From: Burkholderia sp. L27(2015)
GTDB taxonomy: Bacteria; Pseudomonadota; Gammaproteobacteria; Burkholderiales; Burkholderiaceae
Direction of reading: 5' to 3'
DNA length: 64,000 nt
NCBI RefSeq assembly: GCF_009765705.1
Contig: NZ_LMUX01000021.1
Location: 694,302-758,301, forward strand
The notes under the pieces: model-generated
The model's database searches: none
Told to the model about the DNA's origin: nothing
The model's input: only the letters and a program-made list of their open reading frames with translations
Position numbers and translations under genes: made by a program
Part shown: piece after piece, positions 17,040-26,060 of the stretch
How the letters are laid out: every line of letters starts with the position of its first letter
How positions within the stretch are numbered: the stretch's first letter is position 1

Positions 17040-18245
17040 ATGACCCAGCTCACCGCCCTTTATAAAGGCGATGTGCTTACCTCCGTGTTTCAGCCCATCT
17101 TCGGCATGCTGCATCGGCGTCCGGTTGGCGGCGAGGCGCTATTGCGCGTTACGAAGGAAGACGGAACATCCGTCAACCCGCTGGCCGCTTTCGCCCAATG
17201 CTCCGCGAGCGAGCAAATCGAACTCGACTGGGCGTGCATCCGCCTGCATCTGCAACATGGCGGCCGCTTGCTGGGACCGCAGGAGTGGCTATTTCTCAAT
17301 GTATTGCCGCAAACGCTCTCGCACCCGTGGTACGTAGCCGAGATGTTGGAGCAGGTCGCCAGCGTCGGGCTGCGGCCTCAACAAATCGTGATCGAAGTGC
17401 TCGAAAGCGAAGGCGACAATCGGCCGCTGGCCGATGCGATCGCCGCCTTGCGAGCGGAAGGTTTCGTCACGGCGCTCGACGATTTCGGCATCCGCCGCTC
17501 GAACCTCGATCGCATTGCCTTGCTCGCGCCTGACATCGTTAAAATCGATCGCGAATTTTTGAATTTGGCGATGACGCGACGGCATTTCGAGCGGCTGCTT
17601 CCCACGCTGATCAAATTGATCCACGAAACGGGATCGCTGGTGGTGGTCGAAGGCATCGAAACCCAGGGCGAGCTCGATTTCGTCGCGCAGTGTAATGCCG
17701 ATCTGGTGCAGGGCTTTTTGTTGGGCAAACCGATCGAAGGGCGGGCGCCCCCGCAAGCCGCAGTCGGGTCGATCGATCAAGCACACGATGCGTTGGCGCG
17801 TCGCCGCCAGCACGAAAACGAATATCAGTCGACTACGCTCGCAGCGTACCAAGCCACGCTCAGGTCGGCGGCGCAGCAGATGATGGCTGGCTCGCCTTTC
17901 GAATCGGCGGCGAGCGCGCTCGCCCAGTTGCCGTTTTTTACCCGTGTGTATCTGCTCAATGCATCAGGCTATCAAGTGGGGGCGGTCATCGAAACTCCCT
18001 CGAATGAGGAAAACGGCAACTATGCCCGGTTCGCGCCGCTGCGCAATCCGCAAGGCGCGCGTTGGGGCATGCGGCCGTACTTCAGCGATGCCGTGCGGCG
18101 ACCCGGCGAAGTCGTCGTGACCGAACCTTACCTCGGCATCATCGGCGACCTGGGTTGCGTCACACTGGCAATCGCTTTCAAATGCAAGGACGAGCTGGCG
18201 GTGATGGGCGTCGACTTGTCGTGGCGTTGGGAGGAAAAAAACTGA
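17040..18245 (+). CDS. EAL-domain c-di-GMP phosphodiesterase with C-terminal sensory domain
   Basis: A 401-residue cytoplasmic protein that probably hydrolyses cyclic di-GMP. Catalytic and metal-binding landmarks are all present: EAL (32-34), N87, E119, DDFG (147-150), K168 in IVKID, EGIET (204-208) and QGFLLGKPI from Q224. After about residue 255 comes a second domain (FTRVYLLNASGYQVGAVIE... to the end) resembling a PDC/PAS-like sensor. An EAL domain followed by such a domain recalls Bacillus YkuI; this comparison is inference. The in-frame TTG at 17022 is an alternative start, but ATG 17040 has the better context. Confidence 0.87.
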   Translation: MTQLTALYKGDVLTSVFQPIFGMLHRRPVGGEALLRVTKEDGTSVNPLAAFAQCSASEQIELDWACIRLHLQHGGRLLGPQEWLFLNVLPQTLSHPWYVAEMLEQVASVGLRPQQIVIEVLESEGDNRPLADAIAALRAEGFVTALDDFGIRRSNLDRIALLAPDIVKIDREFLNLAMTRRHFERLLPTLIKLIHETGSLVVVEGIETQGELDFVAQCNADLVQGFLLGKPIEGRAPPQAAVGSIDQAHDALARRRQHENEYQSTTLAAYQATLRSAAQQMMAGSPFESAASALAQLPFFTRVYLLNASGYQVGAVIETPSNEENGNYARFAPLRNPQGARWGMRPYFSDAVRRPGEVVVTEPYLGIIGDLGCVTLAIAFKCKDELAVMGVDLSWRWEEKN

Positions 18246-18366
18246 GACCCAAGCTGTAAGGCGGGACGATCGGGAACGAAAACCCGCTGCTGATCTCAAA
18301 TCGAGCATACGAGCCCGCAGCTGGACCCGCGGCCGGTGTCCATACTCACCTGTTGGATTGCCCACG

Positions 18367-19158
18367 ATGAAGCCGCCACCGCACAGCATGGACCGCACGC
18401 TACTCGAAACCAACCGTCAGTTTTACGACGGACTGTGGTCAGGTGCGCGTCTGGTGGAACCGGAGCGCTTCAACACCTGGCCGTTGGTCAGCTCCTTACT
18501 CGCGACGGGTCAGCGACGGCTCGAAGTGGCACCGGGGCTGCGCCCGCGCTTGCCGCTAGACCTGACCCAGTTTGTCGATATCAGCGAGCCTGCCCTGGAG
18601 AAACTGCGAGCGCGCGGCGCTGACGCGACATTCGGGCAGGTGAGCGCGCTGCCGTTTGACGATGCCATGTTCGATCTGGTCTGTGCGCTCGACATTGTGG
18701 AACACGTCGACGATGACGATGCCGCCCTGTCGGAACTCACGCGTGTTCTCACGCCGGGCGGAACGTTTTTGCTGTCGGTGCCGCTGCACCCCTCGCGCTG
18801 GACGCCGTTCGACGATTTCGTCGGCCACCGCCGCCGTTACGAGCCCGCACGGCTGATCGAAAAGTTGGCCCAGCACGGGCTCGTGGTCGAGCGCAGCGGC
18901 GTGTATGGGATGCAGCCGCGCTCCTCGCGTTTGCTCGATCTCGGCATGTGGTACCTGACCCATCGCCGGGAACGCGCCCTATGGTGGTATAACCGCGTCT
19001 TCATGCCATTGGGGGTGCGTTTTCAGGACAAGCTGAAACTGGCGCCAGGCATGATCGCATTGGACGATGTCGATGAGATCGTGATGGTGTGCCGCAAGAC
19101 GGGCGACGTCGCATCGACCGATACGCATGGCGTCGCATTGAGCAGCATCGAGCACTAA
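18367..19158 (+). CDS. Class I SAM-dependent methyltransferase
   Basis: A 263-residue methyltransferase. The motif I region is diverged (RLEVAPGLRPRLP instead of a clear E/DxGxGxG), but the post-motif acidic VDIS, the PFDDAMFDLVCALDIVEHVDD block and LTPGGTFLLSVP are typical of Methyltransf_11. The substrate cannot be inferred. It is followed 15 bp later by a glutamine amidotransferase gene, so the two are likely co-transcribed. ATG 18388 is a second possible start. Confidence 0.8.
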   Translation: MKPPPHSMDRTLLETNRQFYDGLWSGARLVEPERFNTWPLVSSLLATGQRRLEVAPGLRPRLPLDLTQFVDISEPALEKLRARGADATFGQVSALPFDDAMFDLVCALDIVEHVDDDDAALSELTRVLTPGGTFLLSVPLHPSRWTPFDDFVGHRRRYEPARLIEKLAQHGLVVERSGVYGMQPRSSRLLDLGMWYLTHRRERALWWYNRVFMPLGVRFQDKLKLAPGMIALDDVDEIVMVCRKTGDVASTDTHGVALSSIEH

Positions 19159-19173
19159 TGGAATGGGAGCCAA

Positions 19174-19884
19174 ATGAAAACGTTGATGGCGTTGCGCCAC
19201 GTGGATTTTGAAGATTTGGGCGAGCTGGAGCCGCTTTTCACGCAGGCCGGCATGTCGATCCAGTACCTTGACGCGACCCGCGCATCATTAGCCGAGGTCG
19301 ACCCGCTCGAGGCCGATGTCATGGTGGTGCTGGGCGGCCCGATGGGGGTGTACGAAGCGGCCCGATACCCGTATCTGCAGGACGAAATTCGCATCCTCAA
19401 ACATCGGATCGAGGGCGGCCGCCCGACTCTGGGCATATGTCTCGGAGCGCAGTTGATCGCTGCGGCGGTGGGCGCAAACGTATTTCCCGGTGGCTCGCAG
19501 GAAATCGGCTGGGCGCCCATCGTGTTGAGCGACGCGGGTCGGCAAGGGCCGCTCGCGTGCCTCGGTGGCACACAAGCGGGGCCTGCGCCGCTGGTACTCC
19601 ATTGGCACGGCGACACCTTTGATTTGCCGCCGGGTGCCACGCGGCTGGCCAGCACCTCCACCTACGAAAACCAGGCTTTTTCGATTGGCCGCCATGTGCT
19701 CGCGCTTCAATTTCATCTAGAAGTGCAACCGGGCGCGATCGATACCTGGATTGAAGGCAACAAGGATCAACTGGCGGCGCTCGGCATTTCGCCCGAGTCG
19801 CTGCGCGTGCACCGCAACGTGGTAAGCCCCGACGCCGCACATCAAGTCATGAGCGCATGGCTGGCCGGATTCGCACGCGACTGA
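19174..19884 (+). CDS. Class I glutamine amidotransferase (GuaA-like domain)
   Basis: A 236-residue stand-alone glutaminase domain. The nucleophile elbow GICLGAQL places the catalytic Cys at residue 89, and the ALQFHLEV motif supplies the catalytic His. VVLGGPMGVYEA is the usual oxyanion-side motif. Stand-alone proteins like this are annotated as GMP synthase-related amidotransferases; some act in gamma-glutamyl hydrolysis. Ribosome binding site GGGAG precedes the start. Partner synthase not seen nearby. Confidence 0.85.
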   Translation: MKTLMALRHVDFEDLGELEPLFTQAGMSIQYLDATRASLAEVDPLEADVMVVLGGPMGVYEAARYPYLQDEIRILKHRIEGGRPTLGICLGAQLIAAAVGANVFPGGSQEIGWAPIVLSDAGRQGPLACLGGTQAGPAPLVLHWHGDTFDLPPGATRLASTSTYENQAFSIGRHVLALQFHLEVQPGAIDTWIEGNKDQLAALGISPESLRVHRNVVSPDAAHQVMSAWLAGFARD

Positions 19885-19912
19885 CGCTCCAAATTTTGGC
19901 TTCCTTGGTTGT

Positions 19913-19977
19913 GGTGCAAATAGCGCAGGCGAGCGCGAAGGCGCGCGGCGGTTCGTCATCTCGAGCAGATTTGCACC
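19913..19977. repeat. Widely spaced 9-bp inverted repeat
   Basis: GGTGCAAAT (19913-19921) and ATTTGCACC (19969-19977) flank a 47-base GC-rich stretch between the amidotransferase gene and a DUF4148 gene. Could be two operator half-sites or the base of a large stem-loop. Confidence 0.4.
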
Positions 19978-20118
19978 AGAGCCGATCGCGGCACCTCGCA
20001 CACCGCGGCGACTGTGCTGCTTGAGGCAAATGATCATTGCTCGCATGCGCCTTTCAGAATGGCTACGTGCCGCCTAGAATATCGGGGTGGCTATCGCTAT
20101 TGCTCGAAGGAGACTGTT

Positions 20119-20376
20119 ATGAAATTCGCCTTCCGCGTTCTAGTCAGCGCGCTACTCGGCGCATTGTGTGTCAGCACGGCATTTGCTCAAGTGAGCGCAT
20201 GGTCTTGCGATCCCAATGCGCCAAAGACGCGTGCCGAAGTCAGAGCCAATTACCTCGTCTGGCTCGCAGCCGGTTACGATCAGTTGGACTCGATCGATTA
20301 TCCCGACAATGCCATTCGCGCAGGCCGGATTATCGCCGAGCAGCGGGCCAGGGCCGGCCAAACGTGCCCGGGCTGA
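20119..20376 (+). CDS. DUF4148 small secreted protein
   Basis: An 85-residue protein with a signal peptide (MKFAFRVLVSALLGALCV...AFA) and a short mature part containing KTRAEVRANYLVWLAAGY, the DUF4148 core. A strong ribosome binding site (GAAGGAGA) precedes ATG 20119. The family is abundant in Burkholderiaceae, exported, and of unknown function; several members respond to stress or stationary phase. A second family member lies at 40953. Confidence 0.85.
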   Translation: MKFAFRVLVSALLGALCVSTAFAQVSAWSCDPNAPKTRAEVRANYLVWLAAGYDQLDSIDYPDNAIRAGRIIAEQRARAGQTCPG

Positions 20377-20476
20377 TGGTGTCGCGATAAGGGCGGTAAG
20401 GCGACGAAATACCGATAAAATCAGGACTACTTATATTTTAAACGAGTAGAATTTCTCGGCGGCGGGTGATGCAATT

Positions 20477-20803
20477 TTGCCCAGGCATTTCATCTGCCCT
20501 TTCGTGATCTTCTGCATCAAGTCGAAAACCTCGCCGTCCCATGCCCTGAACGTCTATGTCGGATCGCTCGATTACAAGCGCGGCCCGCTATACCTCGGCG
20601 CCAGTCACGCGGAGCAGGGCTGGACCGCATCGAGCATCGGCGAAGAAAAGCGCTTCAATCCGCATCTGGCCGGAACGACTCAAGCGCAATATGTCGAATT
20701 GATGAACAACCTGCCCCTGCCTCATACCAAGATGATGGATATCGCATTTGCCTGCGAATCTTTCTTGCGGCCAGCTCCCCGTCTCGTCAAAATCTGCGGT
20801 TGA
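20477..20803 (+). pseudogene. Remnant of persulfide dioxygenase (ETHE1/Blh-like MBL hydrolase), C-terminal part
   Basis: Residues read IGEEKRFNPHLAG, TQAQYVELMNNLPLP and KMMDIA, which match the C-terminal end of ETHE1-like persulfide dioxygenases (family pattern: GEE-FNP-LAG, then a NLP-MMD-A-PAN-CG end). After MMDIA the frame breaks. Removing one T from the TTT run at 20747-20749 restores ALPANLSCGQLP, the expected family ending, so there is a +1 insertion. The metal-binding N-terminal half (HxHxDH) is absent. This is a truncated, frameshifted relic just upstream of a rhodanese-bearing gene. Confidence 0.65.
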
Positions 20804-20989
20804 CCGATCCCGCCCCTTGGGCGTTTACACCATGAGTTCACTCGGAGTTCGGGCGAGCGGAACTTTGTATCACAATCTCGTCTCGTAAACGGTCCATAAT
20901 GGCGAGAGTCAATACATGCGCCGGCATTTGCGTGGCGCGTTTCTGGTGAACGGTGCGGCACGCCTACGTGTCGTCGTGGAGTCCTCGCA

Positions 20990-22165
20990 ATGCTGCATGA
21001 CTTGGTGGCGAGCTACGGCCCGCTACTGGTATTTATCAATGTGCTCGCGGCCTCCCTGGGCCTGCCGGTTCCGGCGCTGCCGACACTGATCTTCGTCGGC
21101 GCCTCGATCGCGATGGCGCCGGGCGAGGTTTGGTCGAGCCTGCTTCTGGCACTGGCCGTGTCTGTGGTCGCGAGCCTGCTCGGCGATACGGTATGGTTCA
21201 AGGCCGGACGCCGTTACGGCGGAAAAACTCTTCAGACCCTTTGCAAGGTCTCGCTGTCACGGGACACCTGCGTCAAACAAACCGAGCGTTTCTTCGGACG
21301 CTGGGGTGCGCGTGTGCTGTTCGTCGCTAAATTCGTACCGGGTCTGTCGATGGTGTCGGTGCCGCTCGCCGGCGCGATGGGCGTGCGCTATTCCACGTTC
21401 CTGCAATACGACGGCGTCGGCGCGGGGCTTTGGGCCGCAGCCGGCCTTGCGCTGGGCGCGATCTTCGCCTATCAGCTCGATTTGCTGTTTGCCCTGCTGG
21501 GTTTATACGGCCGCGACGCTGCCGCGACTGCCGTGGTCTTGCTGGTCTTGTACATCGGCTACCGGTGGTACAGCCGGCGTGCCTTGACGAAGAAGCTTGA
21601 AACGGCGCGCATGAGCGTCGGCCAACTGCACACACTGATGCAGGCCGGCGACATGCCGCGCATATTCGATATCCGTTCGGCCGAAAAGCGCTTCCTCGAC
21701 CCCGTGATCATCCCGGGCGCCCAATTTGCCGATGAGCGGGACTTGGGTGGCCTCGTGGGGTCGCTTAAACGCGGGCAGAAGATCGTGATTTATTGCTCCT
21801 GCCCCAATGAAGTATCGGCCGCATGGATGGCCAAGCATTTGCGGGAGCTGGGTTTCCCGGACGCGATGCCGCTGCTCGGCGGCCTCGAAGCGTGGCGCGA
21901 CGAGGGCTGGCCGCTGGAGCCCATTGCGGATCCCGGTGAACTGGACGAGCACGGCGCGCTCGATATGAGCGGCCGCGCGGCGCGACGCTCGGCCGATGGC
22001 TCTGGGGATGTCTGCGCCTTTACGCCACCGCCTGCGTCGCCCATTGGGGCGTCCACTACGCCGCCGACTATTCCGCAACTCGTGCCCCAACCCGTGCCGC
22101 AACCCGCGCCGACCCCAACGCCCCTCGACGCTCGCAGCGGGCCCGACGCCACCGAGCTTGGCTAA
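20990..22165 (+). CDS. DedA-family membrane protein fused to a rhodanese domain
   Basis: A 391-residue protein. Residues about 1-190 form a DedA/SNARE-associated (VTT) membrane domain with GLPVPALPTLIF and FFGRWGARVLFVAKFVPGLSMVSVPLAGAMGV, the conserved DedA loop. Residues about 205-305 are a cytoplasmic rhodanese domain with the active-site Cys in VIYCSCPNEVSAAWMA. The tail (about 340-391) is Pro-rich with PQPVPQPAPTP repeats. DedA proteins help lipid-carrier recycling and membrane homeostasis; the rhodanese points to sulfur or thiol chemistry. Ribosome binding site GTGGAG precedes the start. Confidence 0.9.
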   Translation: MLHDLVASYGPLLVFINVLAASLGLPVPALPTLIFVGASIAMAPGEVWSSLLLALAVSVVASLLGDTVWFKAGRRYGGKTLQTLCKVSLSRDTCVKQTERFFGRWGARVLFVAKFVPGLSMVSVPLAGAMGVRYSTFLQYDGVGAGLWAAAGLALGAIFAYQLDLLFALLGLYGRDAAATAVVLLVLYIGYRWYSRRALTKKLETARMSVGQLHTLMQAGDMPRIFDIRSAEKRFLDPVIIPGAQFADERDLGGLVGSLKRGQKIVIYCSCPNEVSAAWMAKHLRELGFPDAMPLLGGLEAWRDEGWPLEPIADPGELDEHGALDMSGRAARRSADGSGDVCAFTPPPASPIGASTTPPTIPQLVPQPVPQPAPTPTPLDARSGPDATELG

Positions 22166-22191
22166 GCCGAACTAATTCTGGAGTGCCCGAA

Positions 22192-24009
22192 ATGAATCCC
22201 CCAGCCGATATCCAAGGCACCGATGGTGGCGCCGTGCAGTCGCCGCCAGAGGAAGGTCTGCTGTCCATGAGCGCGGATGTGCGCGGACAACCGGAGAACA
22301 ATGTCGCGGCGCCCGACGAGGTTGGCGACGCGCCGTTTTCGTCGCTGGAGTCGCGGCGTCATCAAATGTACCCCGTCCTAACCCCCGCCGAGATTGGACG
22401 CATGCGGCGCTTCGGCGCCGTTCGGCATTATGAAGCGGGCAAGCTGCTGTTCTCGATCGGAGAACGCGGGCCCGGCTTGCACGTGTTGTTGCGCGGGCGC
22501 GTGCGCCTGTTGCAGCGCGACGGTTTTGGGCACTCGAAAGCCGTCGTGGAAGAGGGGCCCGGCCAATTTCTCGGCGAGGTCGGACAATTGTCGGGCAGGC
22601 CCGCGATGGTCGATGGCCTCGCGCTGGAAGCGGTCGAAGCCTTGGTGATCCCGCCTGACCAATTGCGCGCACTGTTGGTCGCTGAAGCGGATCTCGGCGA
22701 GCGCATGATGCGCGCGATGATCCTGCGGCGCGTGGGGTTGATCGAGCGAGGGATGGGGCTGGTGCTGGTGGGCTGCTCGGCTGCAAACGCAAAACTGCAT
22801 CTGATGCAAAGCTTCCTGCGGCGCAATGCCTATCCACACACCGTGCTTGACGCGCAAACCGATGAAGACGCGGTGACTTTGCTTGAACGCATCTCGACGA
22901 CGAAGCACGATTTTCCGCTGGTGATCTGTCCGGACGGCACGGTGTTGCGCTCGCCGGACTTCGGACAACTCGCGTCGCAGCTGGGTCTATTGCCGGAGTT
23001 CGATCCGGATCACGTGTACGACGTGACGGTCGTGGGCGCCGGCCCGGCGGGTTTGGCCACGGCCGTGTACGCGGCGTCCGAAGGCTTGTCGGTCGCGGTC
23101 TTCGATGCTCGCGCGCCAGGCGGTCAAGCCGGCGCCAGCGCCCGCATTGAGAATTATCTGGGCTTTCCCACCGGTATTTCGGGCCAGGCGCTGGCTGGAC
23201 GCGCCTTCGTGCAAGCGCAAAAATTCGGCGCGCACATTGCGATTCCGCTCAAGGTCAAGGCGCTGCACTGCGGCGACCGTCCGCTGGAAATGGAACTGAT
23301 GGATGGGCGGCGCGTGCCCACGCGCACCGTGGTGATCGCCAGCGGTGCGGTCTATCGCCGGCCGGCCATCGAAGGCCTGGAGAAATACGAAGGACGTGGC
23401 GTGTACTACTGGGCGTCGCCCGTGGAAGCCAAGTTGTGCAAGGACGAAGAGGTCCTGCTGGTGGGCGGAGGAAATTCGGCGGGCCAAGCGGCGGTGTTTC
23501 TTTCCTCGCATGCGGCGCGTGTACACGTGTTTATTCGTGCCGCCAGTTTGGAGTCCAGCATGTCGCGGTATTTGATCGACCGGCTGGCCTCCTTGTCCAA
23601 CGTGATACTGCATCCGCGTTCGGAAATTACGGCCCTGGAAGGCGACGAGGCGATGCTCAGCGGAGTCCGGTATCGCACGCGCGGTGAGGAGGGCAGCGTC
23701 GAAAATGGCACGATGGCGCTGCGGCATTTATTCCTTTTTGTCGGCGCGAATCCGAACACCGAATGGCTGCGCAGTTGCAACGTGCACATCGATGCAAAGG
23801 GGTTTGTGCCCACGGGAGCCGCGGCCGGCAATGCGGACTTTACGCCGACGTGCCCGTTGGAAACCAGCGTAAGCGGCGTGTTTGCCATCGGCGACGTACG
23901 CTCGGATTCGACCAAACGCGTGGCGGCCGCCGTGGGCGAGGGCGCTGCGGTGGTCGCACAGATACACGGTTTTCTATCGAGAGCCACCGAGAAACCGACG
24001 TTGATGTAG
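22192..24009 (+). CDS. cNMP-binding domain fused to thioredoxin-reductase-like flavoprotein
   Basis: A 605-residue protein with three parts. About 55-190 is a CRP-type cyclic nucleotide-binding domain (LHVLLRGRVRLLQRDGF, FLGEVGQLSGRPAMVD). About 195-275 is a thioredoxin/glutaredoxin-like segment (FLRRNAYPHTVLDAQTDED). About 285-600 is a FAD/NADPH domain with VVGAGPAGLATAVYAASEG, GGQAGASARIENYLGFP, LLVGGGNSAGQAA and FAIGDVRS. The redox CxxC of true thioredoxin reductases is replaced (GVYYWASPVEAKLC), so ordinary thioredoxin reduction is unlikely. GTG 22183 is an alternative start. It follows the DedA-rhodanese gene by 26 bp. Confidence 0.9.
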   Translation: MNPPADIQGTDGGAVQSPPEEGLLSMSADVRGQPENNVAAPDEVGDAPFSSLESRRHQMYPVLTPAEIGRMRRFGAVRHYEAGKLLFSIGERGPGLHVLLRGRVRLLQRDGFGHSKAVVEEGPGQFLGEVGQLSGRPAMVDGLALEAVEALVIPPDQLRALLVAEADLGERMMRAMILRRVGLIERGMGLVLVGCSAANAKLHLMQSFLRRNAYPHTVLDAQTDEDAVTLLERISTTKHDFPLVICPDGTVLRSPDFGQLASQLGLLPEFDPDHVYDVTVVGAGPAGLATAVYAASEGLSVAVFDARAPGGQAGASARIENYLGFPTGISGQALAGRAFVQAQKFGAHIAIPLKVKALHCGDRPLEMELMDGRRVPTRTVVIASGAVYRRPAIEGLEKYEGRGVYYWASPVEAKLCKDEEVLLVGGGNSAGQAAVFLSSHAARVHVFIRAASLESSMSRYLIDRLASLSNVILHPRSEITALEGDEAMLSGVRYRTRGEEGSVENGTMALRHLFLFVGANPNTEWLRSCNVHIDAKGFVPTGAAAGNADFTPTCPLETSVSGVFAIGDVRSDSTKRVAAAVGEGAAVVAQIHGFLSRATEKPTLM

Positions 24010-24021
24010 ACGATGAGGTAG

Positions 24022-24050
24022 AACGGGTTCCAACGGGTGTTCCAACGGGT
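24022..24050. repeat. Three AACGGGT direct repeats upstream of lldD
   Basis: AACGGGT occurs at 24022-24028, 24032-24038 and 24044-24050 with TTCC between copies, 60 bp before the lldD start. Spacing of 10 and 12 bp would put the sites on nearly the same face of the helix, so they may be regulator contacts, or just slippage-derived. Confidence 0.4.
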
Positions 24051-24109
24051 CTTCCATCTGTATACTCGGGGTCCGTCCCCAGCCCGCTACCCTTACCTCT
24101 CGAGAAATC

Positions 24110-25255
24110 ATGTCTGCCATCACCTGCATCGAAGATTTACGCGTGCTTGCGCAGCGGCGCGTGCCGCGCATGTTCTACGACTACGCTGACAGCGGCTCAT
24201 GGACAGAGAGCACCTACCGCGCCAACCAGATCGACTTCCAGCCCATCAAGCTGCGCCAGCGAGTCGCGGTCAATATGGCGGGGCGCAGCACGCGCACCGA
24301 GATGATCGGGCAGCAGGTCGCGATGCCGGTCGCGCTCGCACCGACAGGGCTGACCGGCATGCAGCATGCCGATGGCGAAATCCTCGCGGCGCGTGCGGCG
24401 GAAAAATTCGGTGTCCCATTCACCCTATCCACGATGAGCATCTGCTCGATCGAGGACGTGGCCGCGCGGACCACCCAGCCGTTTTGGTTCCAGCTCTATA
24501 TGATGCGCGATCGCGATTTCATCGTGCGCCTGATCGAGCGCGCCCGTGCCGCGCGATGCAGCGCGTTGATGCTCACGCTTGACTTGCAGATCCTCGGCCA
24601 ACGCCACAAGGACATCAAGAACGGCTTGTCGGCGCCGCCCAAACTCACGCTGCCCAACCTGATCAACTTGGCGACGAAACCGCGCTGGTGCATGGGCATG
24701 CTGGGCACGCCGCGGCGCAGCTTCGGCAACATCGTGGGTCATGCCAAGGGTGTGGGCGACCTGTCGTCGCTGAGTTCGTGGACGGCGGAGCAATTCGACC
24801 CGGCGCTGAGCTGGGCCGATGTCGAGTGGGTCAAGAAGTTGTGGGGCGGCAAGCTCATCCTGAAAGGCGTGCTCGATGCTGAAGACGCTCGATTGGCCGC
24901 CGACAGCGGCGCCGACGCGCTGATCGTCTCCAACCATGGGGGGCGCCAGCTCGACGGCGCGCCATCCTCGATTTCCGCGCTACCCGAGATAGCGCAGGCA
25001 GTCGGTTCGCGTATCGAAGTGTGGATGGACGGCGGTATCCGCAGTGGGCAGGACGTGTTGAAAGCCGTGGCTCTGGGCGCGAAAGGCACAATGATAGGTC
25101 GCAGCTTTCTCTACGGGCTCGGTGCGATGGGTGAGGCGGGCGTTACCAAGTGCCTGGAAATCATCCACAACGAACTCGATATCACGATGGCCTTTTGCGG
25201 GTATACCGACATCCGTCGCGTAGACGGTGGCATTCTGTTGCCGCCGGTGCGCTGA
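24110..25255 (+). CDS. lldD: FMN-dependent alpha-hydroxy-acid dehydrogenase (L-lactate dehydrogenase type)
   Basis: A 381-residue flavoenzyme oxidising L-lactate or a related 2-hydroxy acid. The full family pattern is present: MFYDYADSGSWTE at the N-terminus, MPVALAPTGLTGM, FQLYMMRDR, LTLDLQILGQRHKD, the active-site SNHGGRQLDGAPSS (catalytic His and substrate-binding Arg) and MDGGIRSGQDVLKA near the FMN phosphate. Length equals E. coli LldD. Substrate specificity is not certain because close relatives act on glycolate or mandelate. No lldP or lldR beside it. Confidence 0.88.
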   Translation: MSAITCIEDLRVLAQRRVPRMFYDYADSGSWTESTYRANQIDFQPIKLRQRVAVNMAGRSTRTEMIGQQVAMPVALAPTGLTGMQHADGEILAARAAEKFGVPFTLSTMSICSIEDVAARTTQPFWFQLYMMRDRDFIVRLIERARAARCSALMLTLDLQILGQRHKDIKNGLSAPPKLTLPNLINLATKPRWCMGMLGTPRRSFGNIVGHAKGVGDLSSLSSWTAEQFDPALSWADVEWVKKLWGGKLILKGVLDAEDARLAADSGADALIVSNHGGRQLDGAPSSISALPEIAQAVGSRIEVWMDGGIRSGQDVLKAVALGAKGTMIGRSFLYGLGAMGEAGVTKCLEIIHNELDITMAFCGYTDIRRVDGGILLPPVR

Positions 25256-25267
25256 AGGCCCATCACC

Positions 25268-25981
25268 TTACGCGGGCCGGCGCCGGATTTTTTCCGCGGT
25301 TTTTTCCGATTCTGCGGCTTCGGATACGGGCGGCGCCTCGATAGACGCGGGGTCCACCACCAACTCCGCACCGGGTTGGCTGGATAACCCACGCTCGAGC
25401 ATCTGCGTCAGTGCGATCGAAATCTGCGGACCCGACCATTCGCCATCCGGCGAGTACCACTTGCGGCACCAGTTCAGGGCGCCCATCGCCACGAAAATGG
25501 CCATTTTGGGATTACATGGCGCGATGCTGCCGTCGCGGATGCCTTCCTCGACCAACCCGCGTAAGCCGTATTCAAACGCATCGCGACGCTTGATGATGGC
25601 GCGCACATGTGCCGGCTTCATCGCATTTTCTTCGAGCAGCACCACGTAGGATCCCTCTTCACCCAGCATCAATGCCAGATAACTCCGCAACGTGCGCGTG
25701 AACTTCTCGAGGCCTGTGCCGCCGGCCCGTTGGGCGCGCTCCAGGCTTGCCACCGCGGTGTCCATGGCCGAATCGTGGCAGTAGTACAGCAGTTCTTCCT
25801 TGCTGGGCACATAGGTATAGAGCGCGGCTTTGGTCACGCCGAGTTTCTTGGCGATCTCGGCGAGCGAGGTGCCGTGATAGCCGCGTCGATTAAAGGACGC
25901 CGCGGCTTCCTGTAGCAGCACCTCGCGCTTGCGTTCGAACTGCTGACTTGCAGCGGGCACCACATTTTTCCATACAGCCAT
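25268..25981 (-). CDS. TetR-family repressor of the acyl-CoA carboxylase operon
   Basis: A 237-residue TetR regulator; the helix-turn-helix is GTSLAEIAKKLGVTKAALYTYV (about residues 37-58), followed by a ligand domain with KWYSPDGEWSG. It is the last gene of the leftward mccB-mccA-tetR unit, 79 bp after mccA. Two palindromes in front of mccB (30000-30015, 30066-30081) look like TetR operators, so the protein probably represses its own operon until an acyl-CoA binds. ATG 25981 is chosen because the helix-turn-helix starts at the usual distance; an upstream in-frame ATG (26149) would run into mccA. Confidence 0.85.
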   Translation of the reverse strand: MAVWKNVVPAASQQFERKREVLLQEAAASFNRRGYHGTSLAEIAKKLGVTKAALYTYVPSKEELLYYCHDSAMDTAVASLERAQRAGGTGLEKFTRTLRSYLALMLGEEGSYVVLLEENAMKPAHVRAIIKRRDAFEYGLRGLVEEGIRDGSIAPCNPKMAIFVAMGALNWCRKWYSPDGEWSGPQISIALTQMLERGLSSQPGAELVVDPASIEAPPVSEAAESEKTAEKIRRRPA

Positions 25982-26060
25982 TTTTTTTCCGGCGCGCCCT
26001 GCGCTGCCTGTCCAGTGGGTTAAGCGATGGGTCCCAAGCGGGTCCGAGCGGGTCCATGTA

